From: Glandiceps talaboti
Lineage: Eukaryota; Hemichordata; Enteropneusta; Spengelidae
Length of the DNA stretch: 64,000 nucleotides
Direction of reading: 5' to 3'
Assembly: GCF_964340395.1 (NCBI RefSeq)
Contig: NC_135567.1
Location: forward strand, 4,219,899 to 4,283,898
The stretch's first letter is position 1. Each line of letters begins with the position of its first letter. The position numbers and the translations under genes were made by a program. The notes beneath the pieces were generated by a model. The model worked only from the letters and a program-made list of their open reading frames with translations, did not search any database and was not told the origin of the DNA. Below are positions 11,459 through 22,836 of this stretch, piece after piece.

Positions 11459-12022
11459 TTGCATGACAAACTTGCGGTCAGCATCGCAGACTATAGCATT
11501 GCAGACTGTCCACCTGTCATGAACGCCGAATGCTTGTCAGAATTTTATCATGAAACTGTTAAGAAGGTATTGGATGCGATTGTCCCTATAACTGAAAAAG
11601 TCATCACCCAGAAAGTGCGTGGCCCATGGTTTTGTGAGGAACTACTGTCATTTATCATGAGAAGAGAAGTGTGTAAGTTCGAAAATAAGTGGCGCACATC
11701 GCAACTCGAAATCGATCGGCAAATCTTCTGTACTAAGCGGGTTGAATATTTCCGTCGTTGTGATGAAATAAAGTCAGCTTTCCATCGGACTAGCATTAAT
11801 GAAGGAGACAACAGAAGATTATTTAATATTATTACTGAGCTATCAAGTACCAAGGCATCCAATTCAAACGCATTTCAAAATGACATCCAAGTACCATCCA
11901 AATTCCTCAAATTCTTTGAAGTGAAGGTATCAAAGCTTCGTGTCGGACTTGTTGTTCAGTCAATAGTGATGATCAACTACCAAATCACATTTTCCCTGAG
12001 TTTGAGTCTGTGTCAGTTATAA
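11459..12022 (+). pseudogene. Linker region between endonuclease and reverse transcriptase, LINE copy F
   Basis: An open frame of 187 codons contains VRGPWFCEELLSFIMRREV, a KFENKWRTSQLEIDRQIF stretch and VEYFRRCDEIKSAFHR. These match the connecting region of CR1-type ORF2 proteins and the minus-strand copy at 18046-18318. The last part (after about 11930) drifts out of the expected frame. Confidence 0.7.
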
Positions 12023-12193
12023 CGCTAGTAAAGCGGTCGTCTCCAAAATCATGACTGTGAATTTGATATCCTTCCAAAAAACCTTGTCAAGAACTGTATT
12101 GACTCTCTTGCGCCTTTTATAGCTCATTTATACAATATTTCACTTTCGTCTGGCACCGTCCCTAGCCATTCTAAATCATCAATCATTTGTCTA

Positions 12194-13028
12194 TTGTTGA
12201 AGAAGCCTGATATTAACCACAATGTACTGAAAAACTATAGGCCCGTATCCAATCTGTCTTTCTTGTTGAAAGTTCTTGAGAGAATTGTCGCGCAGCAGCT
12301 AAATGATCATCTCGCCAAGTTTCAGCTATACACCAAGTGTCAAAGCACATACCGAGCCAATCACAGTACTGAAACTGCGCTCCTCCGCATCCACAATGAT
12401 ATTATGCTTGCATTAAGTGACAAAAAGATGTACTTCTCGTCATACTGGATTTATCTGCTGCCTTCCATACGATGAGGTCTTGTTAAATAGACTGCAATTT
12501 CATTTCGGTATCACAGGTATGGCTCTGTCCTGGTTCAGATCGTATCTAGTCAATCACCACCAGTATGTTAAAGGCAATTCAACTAAAGCATCCACATCAC
12601 ATTTGAAATATGTTTTTCCACAATGATCGGTATTAGGTCCACTTATATTCTCTTTGTATACAGCACCACTAGAGAATATCGTAGTTAACCATGGCCTCGA
12701 CTACATCATGTATGCTGACGACTCTGGTATGTATGTTATTTGCAATAGGCCTGACAAAGTTGTAGCTGATGTAGAGGCATGCGTCGATGATATTAGTAGC
12801 TGGATGATGTCCAATATGTTGGTACTCAATGATGATAAAACTGACGTTGTTCATTTCTCCTCACGCCTAAAATCAGATGTATCAGAGCTAACTAGCCTTA
12901 GGATTGGTAGGATTGATATCACTCCATCCTCTTCAGTTCAGAATCTAGGCGTGATTCTCAATAGCGATGCTCCATGTCTAATTAAATCGGTCAGATATGT
13001 AGAAATGGTTATTTTGCGTTGCATATAA
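12194..13028 (+). pseudogene. Reverse transcriptase remnant of LINE copy F
   Basis: Three consecutive frames carry the reverse transcriptase blocks. KNYRPVSNLSFLLKVLERIV opens the domain, then FHFGITGMALSWFRSYL and a damaged PQGSVLGP block in which a stop replaces glycine. They end with the catalytic YADDS in place of the usual YADDT. Further C-terminal homology (RIRR..., TSRLD) runs to about 13110. Frameshifts lie near 12450 and 12630. This copy cannot be active. Confidence 0.8.
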
Positions 13029-13220
13029 TTGGAACGATTCGTCGACTTTTGGACAAAACAACTACAGAAAATATAATCGACACATTTGTAACGTCCCGCC
13101 TTGATTTGTTTTAATCCACTGGGTGTCTTCTGAAATTTTTATCTAAAGAACTTTTAAACGACAAGGAATTTTAAAGTCATTTGTTGCCTTTCTTCTCTGA
13201 CATTTTATTGTACATTTGTG

Positions 13221-14145
13221 TTAAATTATATGGAATATAAAACTTCCTAAGTACTGAAGATTATGACTGTGTGAATGAGATGGTCTGGTTGATTTTGTTG
13301 TACATTTGAAGTATTGTTCTGTTGGTAATTCAACTTTTCCAGTTTGTGCTTTATATGCCATGGTTAGCCTGGAAAATGTTTGCCTGTTTTCTAATAGTTC
13401 CCATTGAAGCTCCCTTAGCATTGCTGTAACACTGTCAGTTTTGGTGTAGAGTTGAAGAACAAAGCAGGCAGCCCGTCGTGTATGCGGGTCCCAGGTACAA
13501 CAACCATAATTTCTAGGATGGGACGGACAAATGTAAAAGTATGACAAGTACATTATGTTTTTGTCTTTGGGTGAGGATTTTAAGTTCCAGCTAATGTTCT
13601 GTTGGCATATGCCGTTAATGTGATGTTTCCATTTAAGATCATTTGATAGTTCAATTCCCAAATACGGATGATGTTTTACAGTTTCAAGGGGCATTCTCTT
13701 TGATATGATAAACGTGTATACGGTTTGTGTTTGAGGATGTTGTGTATTAATTATGTCAAATTTAGATGAATTAAATTTATGTTCCACTTGTCAGTCCAAG
13801 AGACGAGAGAATGTAGATCTTTTGCAGCTGAAAAGGATCGTTCAGATAGTTGATTTGCCTGTATAAACGACAGTCATCTGCAGATTATCAAAGATTTGTA
13901 TCTTTGGAAATATTCGCAGATGTCATTTAGATAGAAAAGGAAGAGAAAAGGTCCTAATACGGTACCGTGTGAAACACACAGGTCAACTACAATTGGTGTT
14001 GAAAGTTCTCCATCAACATCAACACGTTGTTGTCTGTTGTTATCGCATGGTTAGAAAGGATTCCATCCACTCTATACTTTTACCACGAATTCCGTAATAA
14101 TGCAATTTGTGTTGGTGTTGGTTTGGAATGACATTGAATGCTATC
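13221..14145 (-). pseudogene. Reverse transcriptase C-terminal half of LINE copy B
   Basis: The minus-strand frame at 13787-13221 encodes HHPYLGIELSNDLKWKHHI, YGCCTWDPHTRRAA, LRELQWELLENRQTFSRL and a TRPSHSHSHN end. This is the conserved C-terminal region of Rex/CR1-type ORF2 proteins. Upstream, to 14145, the strand still spells a broken HYYGIRGKSIEWMESFL block from the thumb/palm region. Frameshifts separate the blocks, and the catalytic FADD box is not intact. Confidence 0.75.
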
Positions 14146-14161
14146 GGGTGGATGTCATCTT

Positions 14162-15474
14162 TTTTTTTTTTTTATATTTAATCAGTCTTTATTGCTTTTC
14201 AAACAAAAAGTATACATATACAAGTGTACAGAAGTGGAACAATAGGAAATAAAGAAAGAGTACATACAAAGAAGGGAGGTTTTGCTTTCTCATTTCATGA
14301 TAATTTTGACTGTTACACAATGTTGCCATTTAAGTCATTCCATTTCTGATGAAATTTATCTAACATGTCTTTCCTTTTCATCATGTAGTATTCTATTTTC
14401 CTTTTAAGATTAACTTTCTGCCTAACCATGTTAAAGGAAGGTATTTTACCATTTAGCTTACAGTCATATATTGTTGTCTTAGTAATGATTACAATGTGGT
14501 TAAGTATAGGTGCGAAAAGTCTGTCACCAAGTAGTATTTGCTTTTCAGATAGATTTTCTTGAATATTCAAAATCTTACCCCATGCTACAAACAGTCGATT
14601 CCATATTAGTTTAACCCATTCACAATTACAAAAAAGGTGAAGTACTGTCTCGTCAGTAAGCTTACAAAAAGTACAGAGGCTTGATTCGACCAGTGGAGGT
14701 TTCATACGAAATAATGAATAATTGGTAAAAATGATATTATGATTTAATTTCCACTGAAATTCTTGAAGTTTTGTTTCAACTGTTACCTGAAAAGGTATGC
14801 GATAAAGTTCGTTCCACTCATTTACTTCTATTTCTGTCTCAAGTATGTGCTGAAAGTAATATTGAGCTCTGGGTGGAATAAAATAATTTGCTGAAAGTTG
14901 TTTTCTAACTTTCTTACAAGTGGTTTTCTCTATTGGAAAAAAAGAATTTTTAACAAAAAGACCCACAGGAGTTTCTGGTCTCACATGAACAGGATTACCA
15001 TTCCTCCATTCCAAAGGAAGTGCCGATATAACTCCCCTCCACAGGAGGAGGTGAATTTTTGAGAGACCTATACTTTCAAGGGCTTCCCATCCCTTGATCT
15101 TACCAGTTGGATCAAATATGTCTGCAATATAAACAATTCCTTTTGAAATAAAATCGAGGTAACAAACACTTCTGTTATTCACAAGAATTCTGGCATTATT
15201 CCAGATTACAGTATCCTCTACCGACTGTATGTTATTATAAGGTAACATCTTTTGCCAACTTACTAGAATACTCCTAAAGAATGGAGGAATGGTAATATCT
15301 AAAAGACTGGTTCTAAAATTACACTTGAAAATAAGGCTACCCCCCACTGGTCTTAAATAATACGAAAAAGGGATTTTCCATGGATGTGAAATTTCACCAT
15401 TTAAATATCTTTGTATCCATTTCACTCTGAAAGCATCATACAAGGCAAAGACATCGAGCATATTAAGTCCTCCT
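14162..15474 (-). mobile_element. 5'-truncated Tx1/L1-clade LINE inserted in LINE copy B, with 16-bp TSD
   Basis: The insertion is bounded by identical copies of GGGTGGATGTCATCTT at 14146-14161 and 15475-15490. A poly(A) tail shows as 13 T's on the plus strand at 14161-14173. The element is cut at its 5' end just before a GGLNMLDVFALY block, so only the C-terminal part of ORF2 and the 3' UTR were copied. A poly(A) tail, 5' truncation and a target-site duplication are the marks of target-primed reverse transcription. Confidence 0.92.
14313..15461 (-). pseudogene. C-terminal third of a Tx1/L1-like ORF2 (post-RT region with zinc-knuckle domain)
   Basis: A 382-codon uninterrupted frame begins MLDVFALYDAFRVKWIQRYL, the segment that follows the reverse transcriptase domain in Tx1/L1 elements. 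Near residues 230-290 it carries the zf-RVT-type module: FQWKLNHNIIFTNYSLF, then CTFCK and HLFCNCEWVKLIWNRL, giving a CxxC-H-C arrangement. The frame stays open to the truncation point at 15474. It is intact, but it lacks the endonuclease and the reverse transcriptase core, so it is a dead-on-arrival copy. Confidence 0.85.
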
Positions 15475-15577
15475 GGGTGGATGTCATCTTAGTCGGTATG
15501 TGGTCACTCATAATTTGTAGAAGATCTGTTTTTAAAAAGATCCATGTGTCATTCGATGTAAGGTTCAGGTTTGTTCC

Positions 15578-15579
15578 TT

Positions 15580-15626
<47 letters not shown>

Positions 15627-15627
15627 C
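15578..15627. repeat. (ATTT)n microsatellite
   Basis: About twelve tandem TATT units inside the endonuclease part of LINE copy B. Confidence 0.95.
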
Positions 15628-15751
15628 TTTCTTCATAAATCTATCTTGTTAACTTCATCCCTCATTTTGTAGAGATCAGCTTTATGGAATTCGTAAATTT
15701 TCCTTGGTTTTCTAGGTTGAATTTTGCTTTAAGATCATGAGTGCAGTTGGA

Positions 15752-15819
15752 ATATCGTAGTCAATTATGCCTGGTATTACTTGTCATCGTAGTCAATTAT
15801 GCCTGGTATTACTTGGCAT
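15752..15819. repeat. 34-bp tandem duplication
   Basis: 'CGTAGTCAATTATGCC' plus the following 'TGGTATTACTTG' occurs twice in tandem near the end of the GDFN-containing frame of LINE copy B. Confidence 0.85.
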
Positions 15820-16017
15820 CTATTTACGAGTTCAGGTTTTGATGTGAACAGTAACTCTAAGATGTTAACGCCTCGAGTTGGTTTATTTACCGCTTGTTTT
15901 AGTAAAAACTTTGCTGCTATTAGAAGTAGCTTGTTACACAGACCAGTTGTACGACTTCCTTGATGAATTGACTGTGTTTCCCATATGATGTCACTAAGGT
16001 TAAAGTCACCACCCAGT

Positions 16018-16163
16018 AGGACATTACAAGATTGTTTTGCCATCTAGTAGGACATTACAAGATTGTTTTGCCATCTACTAGGACATTACAAGATTGTTTT
16101 GCCATCTACTAGGACATTACAAGATTGTTTTGCCATCTACTAGGACATTACAAGATTGTTTTG
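16018..16163. repeat. 31-bp tandem repeat, about 4.7 units
   Basis: Unit 'AGGACATTACAAGATTGTTT' plus 'TGCCATCTACT'. Units start at 16018, 16049, 16080, 16111 and 16142 and are nearly identical (one AG/AC difference). It lies inside LINE endonuclease coding sequence and encodes repeats of the QSCNVLMAK segment in one frame. Confidence 0.95.
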
Positions 16164-16779
16164 TACCAGTTAGGTTTGACATAGCGGTTTCCAGTTGGTC
16201 CACTTTATCGATCTTGGTGTCTGGTGGTTTATAAAAGCAACCAACAAGGCAAGGTTTTGGCTATCAGTTTTGTTGATTTCCAGTTACAATCATGACTTTT
16301 TATGTCGCGATAAAGATGCCATCTCCATGTATTGTCCTGTCTCTCCTGATGACATTGTAATCAGGGTAAAATATTTAACTTGTTTGTATAGAACTGCCAA
16401 TTTTAGATTCGGTCCCCCATATGATGATATCAGTCTCTATTGATTCTGCCATAGCTGCAAAATCTGCTGTTTACATTTGATGCTGTTACAGTTGACCACG
16501 GCTATGAATCAACAGAGATGGTGCACACACTTCAAAACCCCTAAAGCCATAAGATCTATTAAAACTGCCTCGTGATTGGACTAAGAGTAGCTTTTCAGCA
16601 GACCAAAGATTTGGTGTTGAAACATAAATACTAATTGAATCTGACGGGTATAATGGTGCCACATGATTGATTATTTTGATAGTGATCAGTAGGATTTTGA
16701 AATTAATCCTGACGTCAACTGGAAGCCAATGTGAGTCAGTGAGTACAGGTGAGTAATATGGTTAACACTATGTGTATTG

Positions 16780-17830
16780 ACGAGACAGGATGCAGCATTC
16801 TAAAGTGATTGCACACAATATACCTGGTATTTTGAAATTCCATACAATAGGCCATTGCAGTAATCGAACCAGGAAGTCACAAATATATGTATTAATTTCT
16901 CTGTACAGGCTTTGTCTAACAGTTTGCAAATGTTTCCATTCTTGTATAATGAAAAGTAAACATTCTTGCAAATATACGCTACGATACGATATATTTTATT
17001 ACCCGACCAAAAAGAGAAGAGAAAAATGATATCACAAATGTAAATACAAAGAAGCAAACAATCAGATCGGATAACAGGAGTCAGAAAATAGCAATGCTAA
17101 TCGTGTCTGACCCCTGGAAACAGTAAATAATGGTACAAGTTTAGGTTGTAAATAAATATACAAAATGTAGATCTACCCTCATTCCCCTTCCCTCTCACCC
17201 CCCCCCCCCCACATATATCTCTGAGCGGCAAAATACAAGGAAGGCATATATTATATTAAAACTTTATACTGTTATAAGGTATTCTCTTTCAATAAATCTT
17301 TATATAATGTTATATAATGCTATGAATCACTGTTTTCTCGGTTCGTTTCTGGTGACCTGATTTATTGAATTCCATGTGTTTACACCTGTGTATGTCATTG
17401 ATTGTTTACCATAATATGTTTCAACAGAAGGTACACATAAATTATCCTGGTATTTTTGTATTGTAGTCATAGTTTAACAAATTAAAGTATTCATTAATAT
17501 GGTGTGGCAAATATTTGTGCAGCAAACAAAGGTACTGACCAAACATCTATGCATCTTATATACATAGAGAATCTAGCTAATTATGACATCCTCTAATGGA
17601 GCAGTATACAATGTGAATAGCATAGGACCTACAACTGATCATTGTGGGACACCGTACTTTAAATGTGACATAGAAGATGTTGCAGACATCACTTTGACAT
17701 GTTGATGGCGATTGGGAATGTATGATATAAACCAGGCTAGAGCTGTGCCAGTGACACCAAAACGAAATTCCAGTCTATTTAACAAAATTTTATGGCCGAT
17801 TTGACCACGGCTGCTGATAGATCCAACATG
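16780..17830 (-). pseudogene. Reverse transcriptase and C-terminus of LINE copy C
   Basis: The minus strand between about 17830 and 17580 reads GHKILLNRLEFRFGVTGTAL, then YIPNRHQHVKV, HLKYGVPQ with a stop where glycine is expected, and GPMLFTLYTAPLEDV. This matches copy F block for block. Further on, at 16930-16790, comes LIHIFVTSWFDYCNGLLYGI, the C-terminal region. Between them the catalytic YADD region is not recognisable, and an unrelated stretch with a C-run (17200-17212) is present. Confidence 0.7.
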
Positions 17831-18045
17831 ATAAGACTGACAGCCTTCTTATTATTTCAATCAGCAGCTCATTGTTGCTGGGCACCGAGCCCATTCCGAA
17901 GCATCGAGACCTTGGTTTCGAAGTACTCTAGAAATTTATATGGAATATTCTTGACAGGGATGTCACATGTATTGGTTTTTAATGCCTGGGTACTAGATAA
18001 CTCAGAAACGGTGTTGTATAGGTTTTTGTTGTCTGCTTCCTCTCT

Positions 18046-18620
18046 TCAAGTCCAATGATAGGTTGATTTCGGTTTATCGCACAGACGAAAGTATTCAAGT
18101 CTTTTGGTTAGAAATAAATAGCGATCAATTTCAAATTGCGAAATACGCCATTTAGGTTCAAACTTACGAATATCTTTCCTCAACACTATGAATTCGTCGC
18201 AAAACCACAAGACCAACACTTTAGAGTGCAGAATGTCAGTGATCTTTACCATATCACGTGAATCAGGGTCTTGAAAACAAAAATCCAAGTCAATTACAAA
18301 CTGAAGATGACCATACACCGGTGCAGCTGTTTCTAAGAGTTGAAAATTCAGAATACAACAATACTGATGGACAGTGTAGTCACTGATCTACAGAAGGAAA
18401 TCAATGATCGCAGGATCGGCGTCACTCTTTAGCCATGTTTCTGTAATGTTGAAAATGTTCAGGTTTTCGACAAACAGTTTTGACGCGAGAGCAGCAATCT
18501 TCCGTTTAACAGAAGGTGCATTCAACAGGGTAGCATTCAAATGCAATTTCTGGAAACAAGTTGAGATCCTTGGGATTTTCAGTAAATACAGTCATGTTGT
18601 CTTTCTTTTAAGGGTGTAAT
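18046..18620 (-). pseudogene. Endonuclease N-terminus and linker of LINE copy C
   Basis: At 18600-18400 the minus strand encodes KIAALASKLFVENLNIFNIT followed by ETWLKSDADPA, the start of the endonuclease. The frame at 18318-18046 encodes VLWFCDEFIVLRKDIRKFEP, then a SQFEIDRYLFLTKRLEYFRL stretch, the connecting domain. The central endonuclease, including the GDFN box, is missing between them. Confidence 0.7.
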
Positions 18621-18659
18621 CACAGTTTACATAGCATTGACTCACTATAAATTACTTCA

Positions 18660-19030
18660 TTACACATGTGGAGTCATGATGGGTGAATGGTTAGCGTGAC
18701 CGAATCTACAGGTTGCAGGTTCGAGCCCCGTCGCTGCCTGCTGTTTGTTTCTGAGTGGCTAAAGTCCTTGGGCAAGATTTGAACCACGACTGTGCCTCAG
18801 TCAACCCAGCTGTATAACTGGGGACCTGGTAGGATGTACGTTGCAATGTGAAGGCTTTAATCCTATGTGCTTAAATGGCTGCAATGGATTGTATGCTCCC
18901 CGTAGAGTTGAGCAAGACTAAAAAGGGCCGTTGTGCCGTTCTGATCCGAGCCAGGGGAAATATTTGTGAAGCGCTTTGAGCACGGAGTGGGAAAGCGCTA
19001 TATAAGAAACCAACATTATCATTAACAATT
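18660..19030 (+). mobile_element. tRNA-derived SINE
   Basis: The head (about 18665-18740) resembles a tRNA. An A-box-like 'TGGGTGAATGGTTAGCGTG' is followed about 30 nt later by a strong B box, GGTTCGAGCC, the internal RNA polymerase III promoter. The body runs through 'CCCAGCTGTATAACTGGGGA' and 'TGAAGCGCTTTGAGCACGG' to a tail 'AAGCGCTATATAAGAAAC', a 3' style widespread in deuterostome and other invertebrate SINEs. It is inserted in LINE copy C. No clean target duplication was found by eye. Confidence 0.8.
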
Positions 19031-19490
19031 TAAATTTGCTGCAGTGTCCAACCCATATATGAAGCTGAATGACTTCGAAGTTCGCTGACTGCTAATAATT
19101 GTTTGAATCGAAAATATTGGATTGTGATGTCTGTTTCCAGCTTTTATGTCCAACCACGCGGTTTTAAAGAAAAACTAAGGGACTGTCTTGGATAGCATAT
19201 CATTCATTCTGTTAGCCACACCCCCAAGACATTGAAGTTGGCTGAATGACAAAGACCGGGAGGATGTATTGATTCTGGTGCTACAACACATATACTCAGA
19301 AGGGCTCTGCGAAATTACTAACTCAGCAGAGGAATAAAACCCTGCTACAGTTCACAGGCCGGTTCTAGGGATCGCAATAAAACAATTAGTAGAAATACAC
19401 GTGCAGTTTAAAGTCTTTTTTAAAACTGGGAGCACGCTCAACAGGTTGGCAGTCGATCAACAGCGCCATCTATGGCATCTTGCTTTGTTG

Positions 19491-20658
19491 TTCCATGCCG
19501 GCCAATTCATATGACAATGTTAATTCTTATGATATGAGACTTTACATTTATTCATATTTCTGTTTGGATATTAGGGGTAAATATTGCGAAGTACTTTAGT
19601 TGACCTCATTTGTTTGATTTTTATTTATTTATTTTGATTCCACTCTGTGTGGGTGGTTTTATCATTTCTTATTCTCGTAAAACAATCACGTGTACAAGAA
19701 CTTTGCATTTCCCAATAATACAATTCATTTTTAGAATACACAGGATTATTTGGTTTCCATGGACTTAGTGAGAATTTAAACCCCTTTCAAGTTTCGTCAT
19801 TCAATTTATGGTAGTATTTTCAGTAAAATGAAACATTTGAATTTTATATTTCAAAGCCTTCTTGACATAGCTAATCATTTGTCTCGCACAGATTAATGTT
19901 CTATGTAAATTCATGTTTTACCAGGCAAACCGTTAAATTTAAATTTTAGTCAGTACTTAAAATGTCTGATTGCAGGACAAATCAGAGCTCAATTACAATG
20001 TCGATATTTTTCTGATTCAATTCTTACAATAGTATTATTTTTAACAGATAAGACAGATACATGAAAGAAACTAAACACCCCTTTTAATACTAATATGGTT
20101 TGAAAGTATCATTTCAGTCTATCACATGTTTGTGTAAATTTGTAACAATGATAATGACAGGAGTAAATAAAAGAATGATGTGAAAGATATTGGCAGTTTA
20201 GTTTGGTGACAAGAATTGTGAAGAGAATGGGAATCACATCATATCTTCATGTCATAGTGAACCTTCAATATAAGTAAACTAAAGCTGACCAGATTTAAAC
20301 TGAATGCCTTCCGTAAGGAACTTCATGATTTATGCAAGAAATTTAGCTCTATATGTGATTCGTCAAATCCCAATGAACGTTGATAGTTGTCAAAAATGTT
20401 TTTAAAAATTACTTAAGTCTAATTACTCAAATTGGTCATTAATATTCAAGGGGTGAACAAATGTGATGGTCATGAAAAATGATAATTGTTATTTAATTCA
20501 TGTTGTCCTTCCAAGTTTCAATTAAGCTGATGTGATAGACTCTATCACAAAATGAGACACACAAATGCTTCTATTAAAACTCTAAAATGCTAACACATCG
20601 TCTGGCTAAACTTACATGATTTATAATAAATACATGCAGACACCCATTTCATTCCATC
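19491..20658. other. Non-coding AT-rich stretch
   Basis: I see no gene, no repeat shared with the rest of the window and no splice-bounded open frame. Confidence 0.4.
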
Positions 20659-20694
20659 CATACATACATACATACATACATACATACATACATA
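20659..20694. repeat. (CATA)n microsatellite
   Basis: About nine units of CATA. Confidence 0.95.
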
Positions 20695-20726
20695 ATATTG
20701 CATACATGCAAGCATCATATGCCCTT

Positions 20727-20786
20727 GAATGAATGAATGAATGAATGAATGAATGAATGAATGAATGAATGAATGAATGAATGAAT
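20727..20786. repeat. (GAAT)n microsatellite
   Basis: About fifteen units of GAAT, 30 bp from the CATA run. Confidence 0.95.
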
Positions 20787-21293
20787 AAATGACTAAATAA
20801 ATACATGAGAAAGTAAATAATAAAACAATATAAACAAGCTAAAAAATACTTAAGTCTAAGATATTTATTGGACAAAGGTAACTACAATGTATCTTGCATC
20901 TCTGAAACAATGAAATATGTACAACTCTTGAATCCAAACATCCTATCGCCTGACATTAATACAAATAAAAGAAAGGTTGAAATCCATTCCTTACTATGTT
21001 GATACTTGCCATTGGTGAACCTTATATAACATCATTTAATGAACCCTACTCTAAATGTAATATAAAGGTAAAGGTTGTAAAGGTTAATGTCACTCCAGGA
21101 AATATATATATTGTTATCAACTAGTTACTGGCAAGTTACTTTATGATTTCATGTCATATAAATATATCGATTCAACTAATACTCATGTGTGTCTGCTAAG
21201 TCTAATAATGCTACATGCAGATCAATTCATGAATATTCATTGTTAAAGTAATACATATGTATGTATGCCCAGTCCCATGATGCAACACTGTGA
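20787..21293. other. Unique flank of the satellite array
   Basis: AT-rich, no gene seen. The satellite begins abruptly at about 21294. Confidence 0.4.
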
Positions 21294-22836
21294 ACTTAGA
21301 TGCAGTATGTATAGTACAGACACTATGATATCACACACCATAGAGTACTTAGATGCAGTGTGTATAGTACAGACACTATGATATCACACACCATAGAGTA
21401 CTTGGATGCAGTGTGTATATTACATACACTATGATATCACACACCATAGAGTACTTAGAAGCAGTGTGTATATTACATACACTATGATATCACACACCAT
21501 AGAGTACTTAGATGCAGTGTGTATATTACAGACAATATGATATCACACACCGTAGAGTACTTAGATGCAGTGTGTATATTACAGACAATATGATATCACA
21601 CACCATAGAGTACTTAGATGCAGTGTGTATATTACAGATACTATGATATCACACACCACAGAGTACTTAGATGCAGTGTGTATATTACAGACACTATGAT
21701 ATCACACACCATAGAGTACTTAGATGCAGTGTGTATATTACAGACACTATGATATCACACACCATAGAGTACTTAGATGCAATGTGTATATTACAGACAC
21801 TATGATATCACACACCATAGAGTACTTAGATGCAGTGTGTATATTACATACACTATGATATCACACACCACAGAGTACTTAGATGCAGTATGTATATTAC
21901 AGACACTATGATATCACACACCATAGAGTACTTAGATGCAATGTATATTACAGTCACGATGATATCACACACCATAGAGTGCTTAGATGCAGTATGTATA
22001 TTACAGACACTATGATATCACACACACCATAGAGTACTTAGATGCAGTGTGTATATTACAGACACTATGATATCACACACCATAGAGTACTTAGATGCAG
22101 TGTGTATATTACAGACACTATGATATCACACACCATAGAGTACTTACATGTAGTATGTATATTACAGACACTATGATATCACACACCATAGAGTACTTAG
22201 ATGCAGTGTGTATATTACAGACACTATGGTATCACTCACCATAAAATACTTAGATGCAGTGTGTATATTACAGACACTATGGTATCACACACCGTAGAAT
22301 ACTTAGATGCAGTGTCTATATTACAGACACTATGATATCACACACCATAGAGTACTTGGATGCAGTGTGTATATTACATACACTATGATATCACACACCA
22401 TAGAGTACTTAGATGCAGTGTGTATATTACAGACACTATGATATCACACACCATAGAGTACTTAGATGCAGTGTGTATATTACAGACACTATGATATCAC
22501 ACACCATAGAGTACTTAGATGCAGTGTGTATATTACTGACACTTTGATATCACACACCATAGAGTACTTAGATGCAGTGTGTATATTACTGACACTTTGA
22601 TATCACACACCATAGAGTACTTAGATGCAGTGTGTATATTACAGACACTATGATAGCACACACCATAGAGTACTTAGATGCAGTGTGTATATTACAGACA
22701 CTATGATATCACACACCATAGAGTACTTAGATGCAGTGTGTATATTACAGACACTGTGATATCACACATCACAGAGTACTTAGATGCAGTGTGTATATTA
22801 CAGACACTATGATATCACACACCATAGAGTACTTAG

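Larger units (their letters stand above)
10128..13110 (+). mobile_element. Degenerate CR1-like LINE (copy F)
   Basis: A plus-strand non-LTR element contains an ORF1-like leader, an endonuclease, a linker, a reverse transcriptase and a C-terminal region, all broken by frameshifts. Its 5' UTR ('TGGCGCTGTTGATCG' onward) and its coding blocks align with the minus-strand element at 16.76-19.49 kb, so both are copies of one family. The 3' end is not sharp. Homology to the family's C-terminal region (SRLD block) ends near 13110. Confidence 0.8.
13221..16560 (-). mobile_element. Old Rex/CR1-like LINE (copy B), split by a nested Tx1/L1-like insertion
   Basis: On the minus strand the endonuclease lies at 16.5-15.5 kb and the reverse transcriptase C-terminus at 14.14-13.22 kb. 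Between them sits a younger insertion (14162-15474) flanked by a 16-bp target-site duplication. Removing that insertion leaves the endonuclease end next to a mid-reverse-transcriptase block. The first part of the reverse transcriptase was therefore lost before the insertion. Local tandem duplications and a microsatellite have further disrupted it. Confidence 0.75.
15491..16560 (-). pseudogene. Endonuclease domain of LINE copy B
   Basis: Read 5' to 3' on the minus strand, the pieces are FAAMAESIETDIIWGTES, then RRDRTIHGDGIFIA, FYKPPDTK, and LLGGDFNLSDIIWETQS with the metal-binding GDFN (in the frame 16043-15777). After these come NILELLFTSKPEL and finally HIPTKM near the truncation. These are the ordered blocks of LINE endonucleases. 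The frame is broken by a 31-bp tandem array inserted just before the GDFN block, by a 34-bp duplication near 15752-15819 and by an (ATTT)n run. Confidence 0.75.
16760..19490 (-). mobile_element. CR1-like LINE, same family as copy F but inverted (copy C)
   Basis: The minus strand has the 5' UTR block (19490-19300) matching that of copy F at 10128 onward. The leader region, endonuclease N-terminus, linker, reverse transcriptase and C-terminus then follow down to about 16760. A tRNA-derived SINE (18660-19030) interrupts the leader region. Much of the endonuclease is deleted. Confidence 0.75.

Noticed and set aside
18660-18740. A functional tRNA gene
   Set aside because: The tRNA-like head has the B box but no good acceptor stem, and it is followed by a SINE body and tail.
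20621-20875. FIHSFIHS frame on the minus strand
   Set aside because: Translation of the GAAT and CATA microsatellites.
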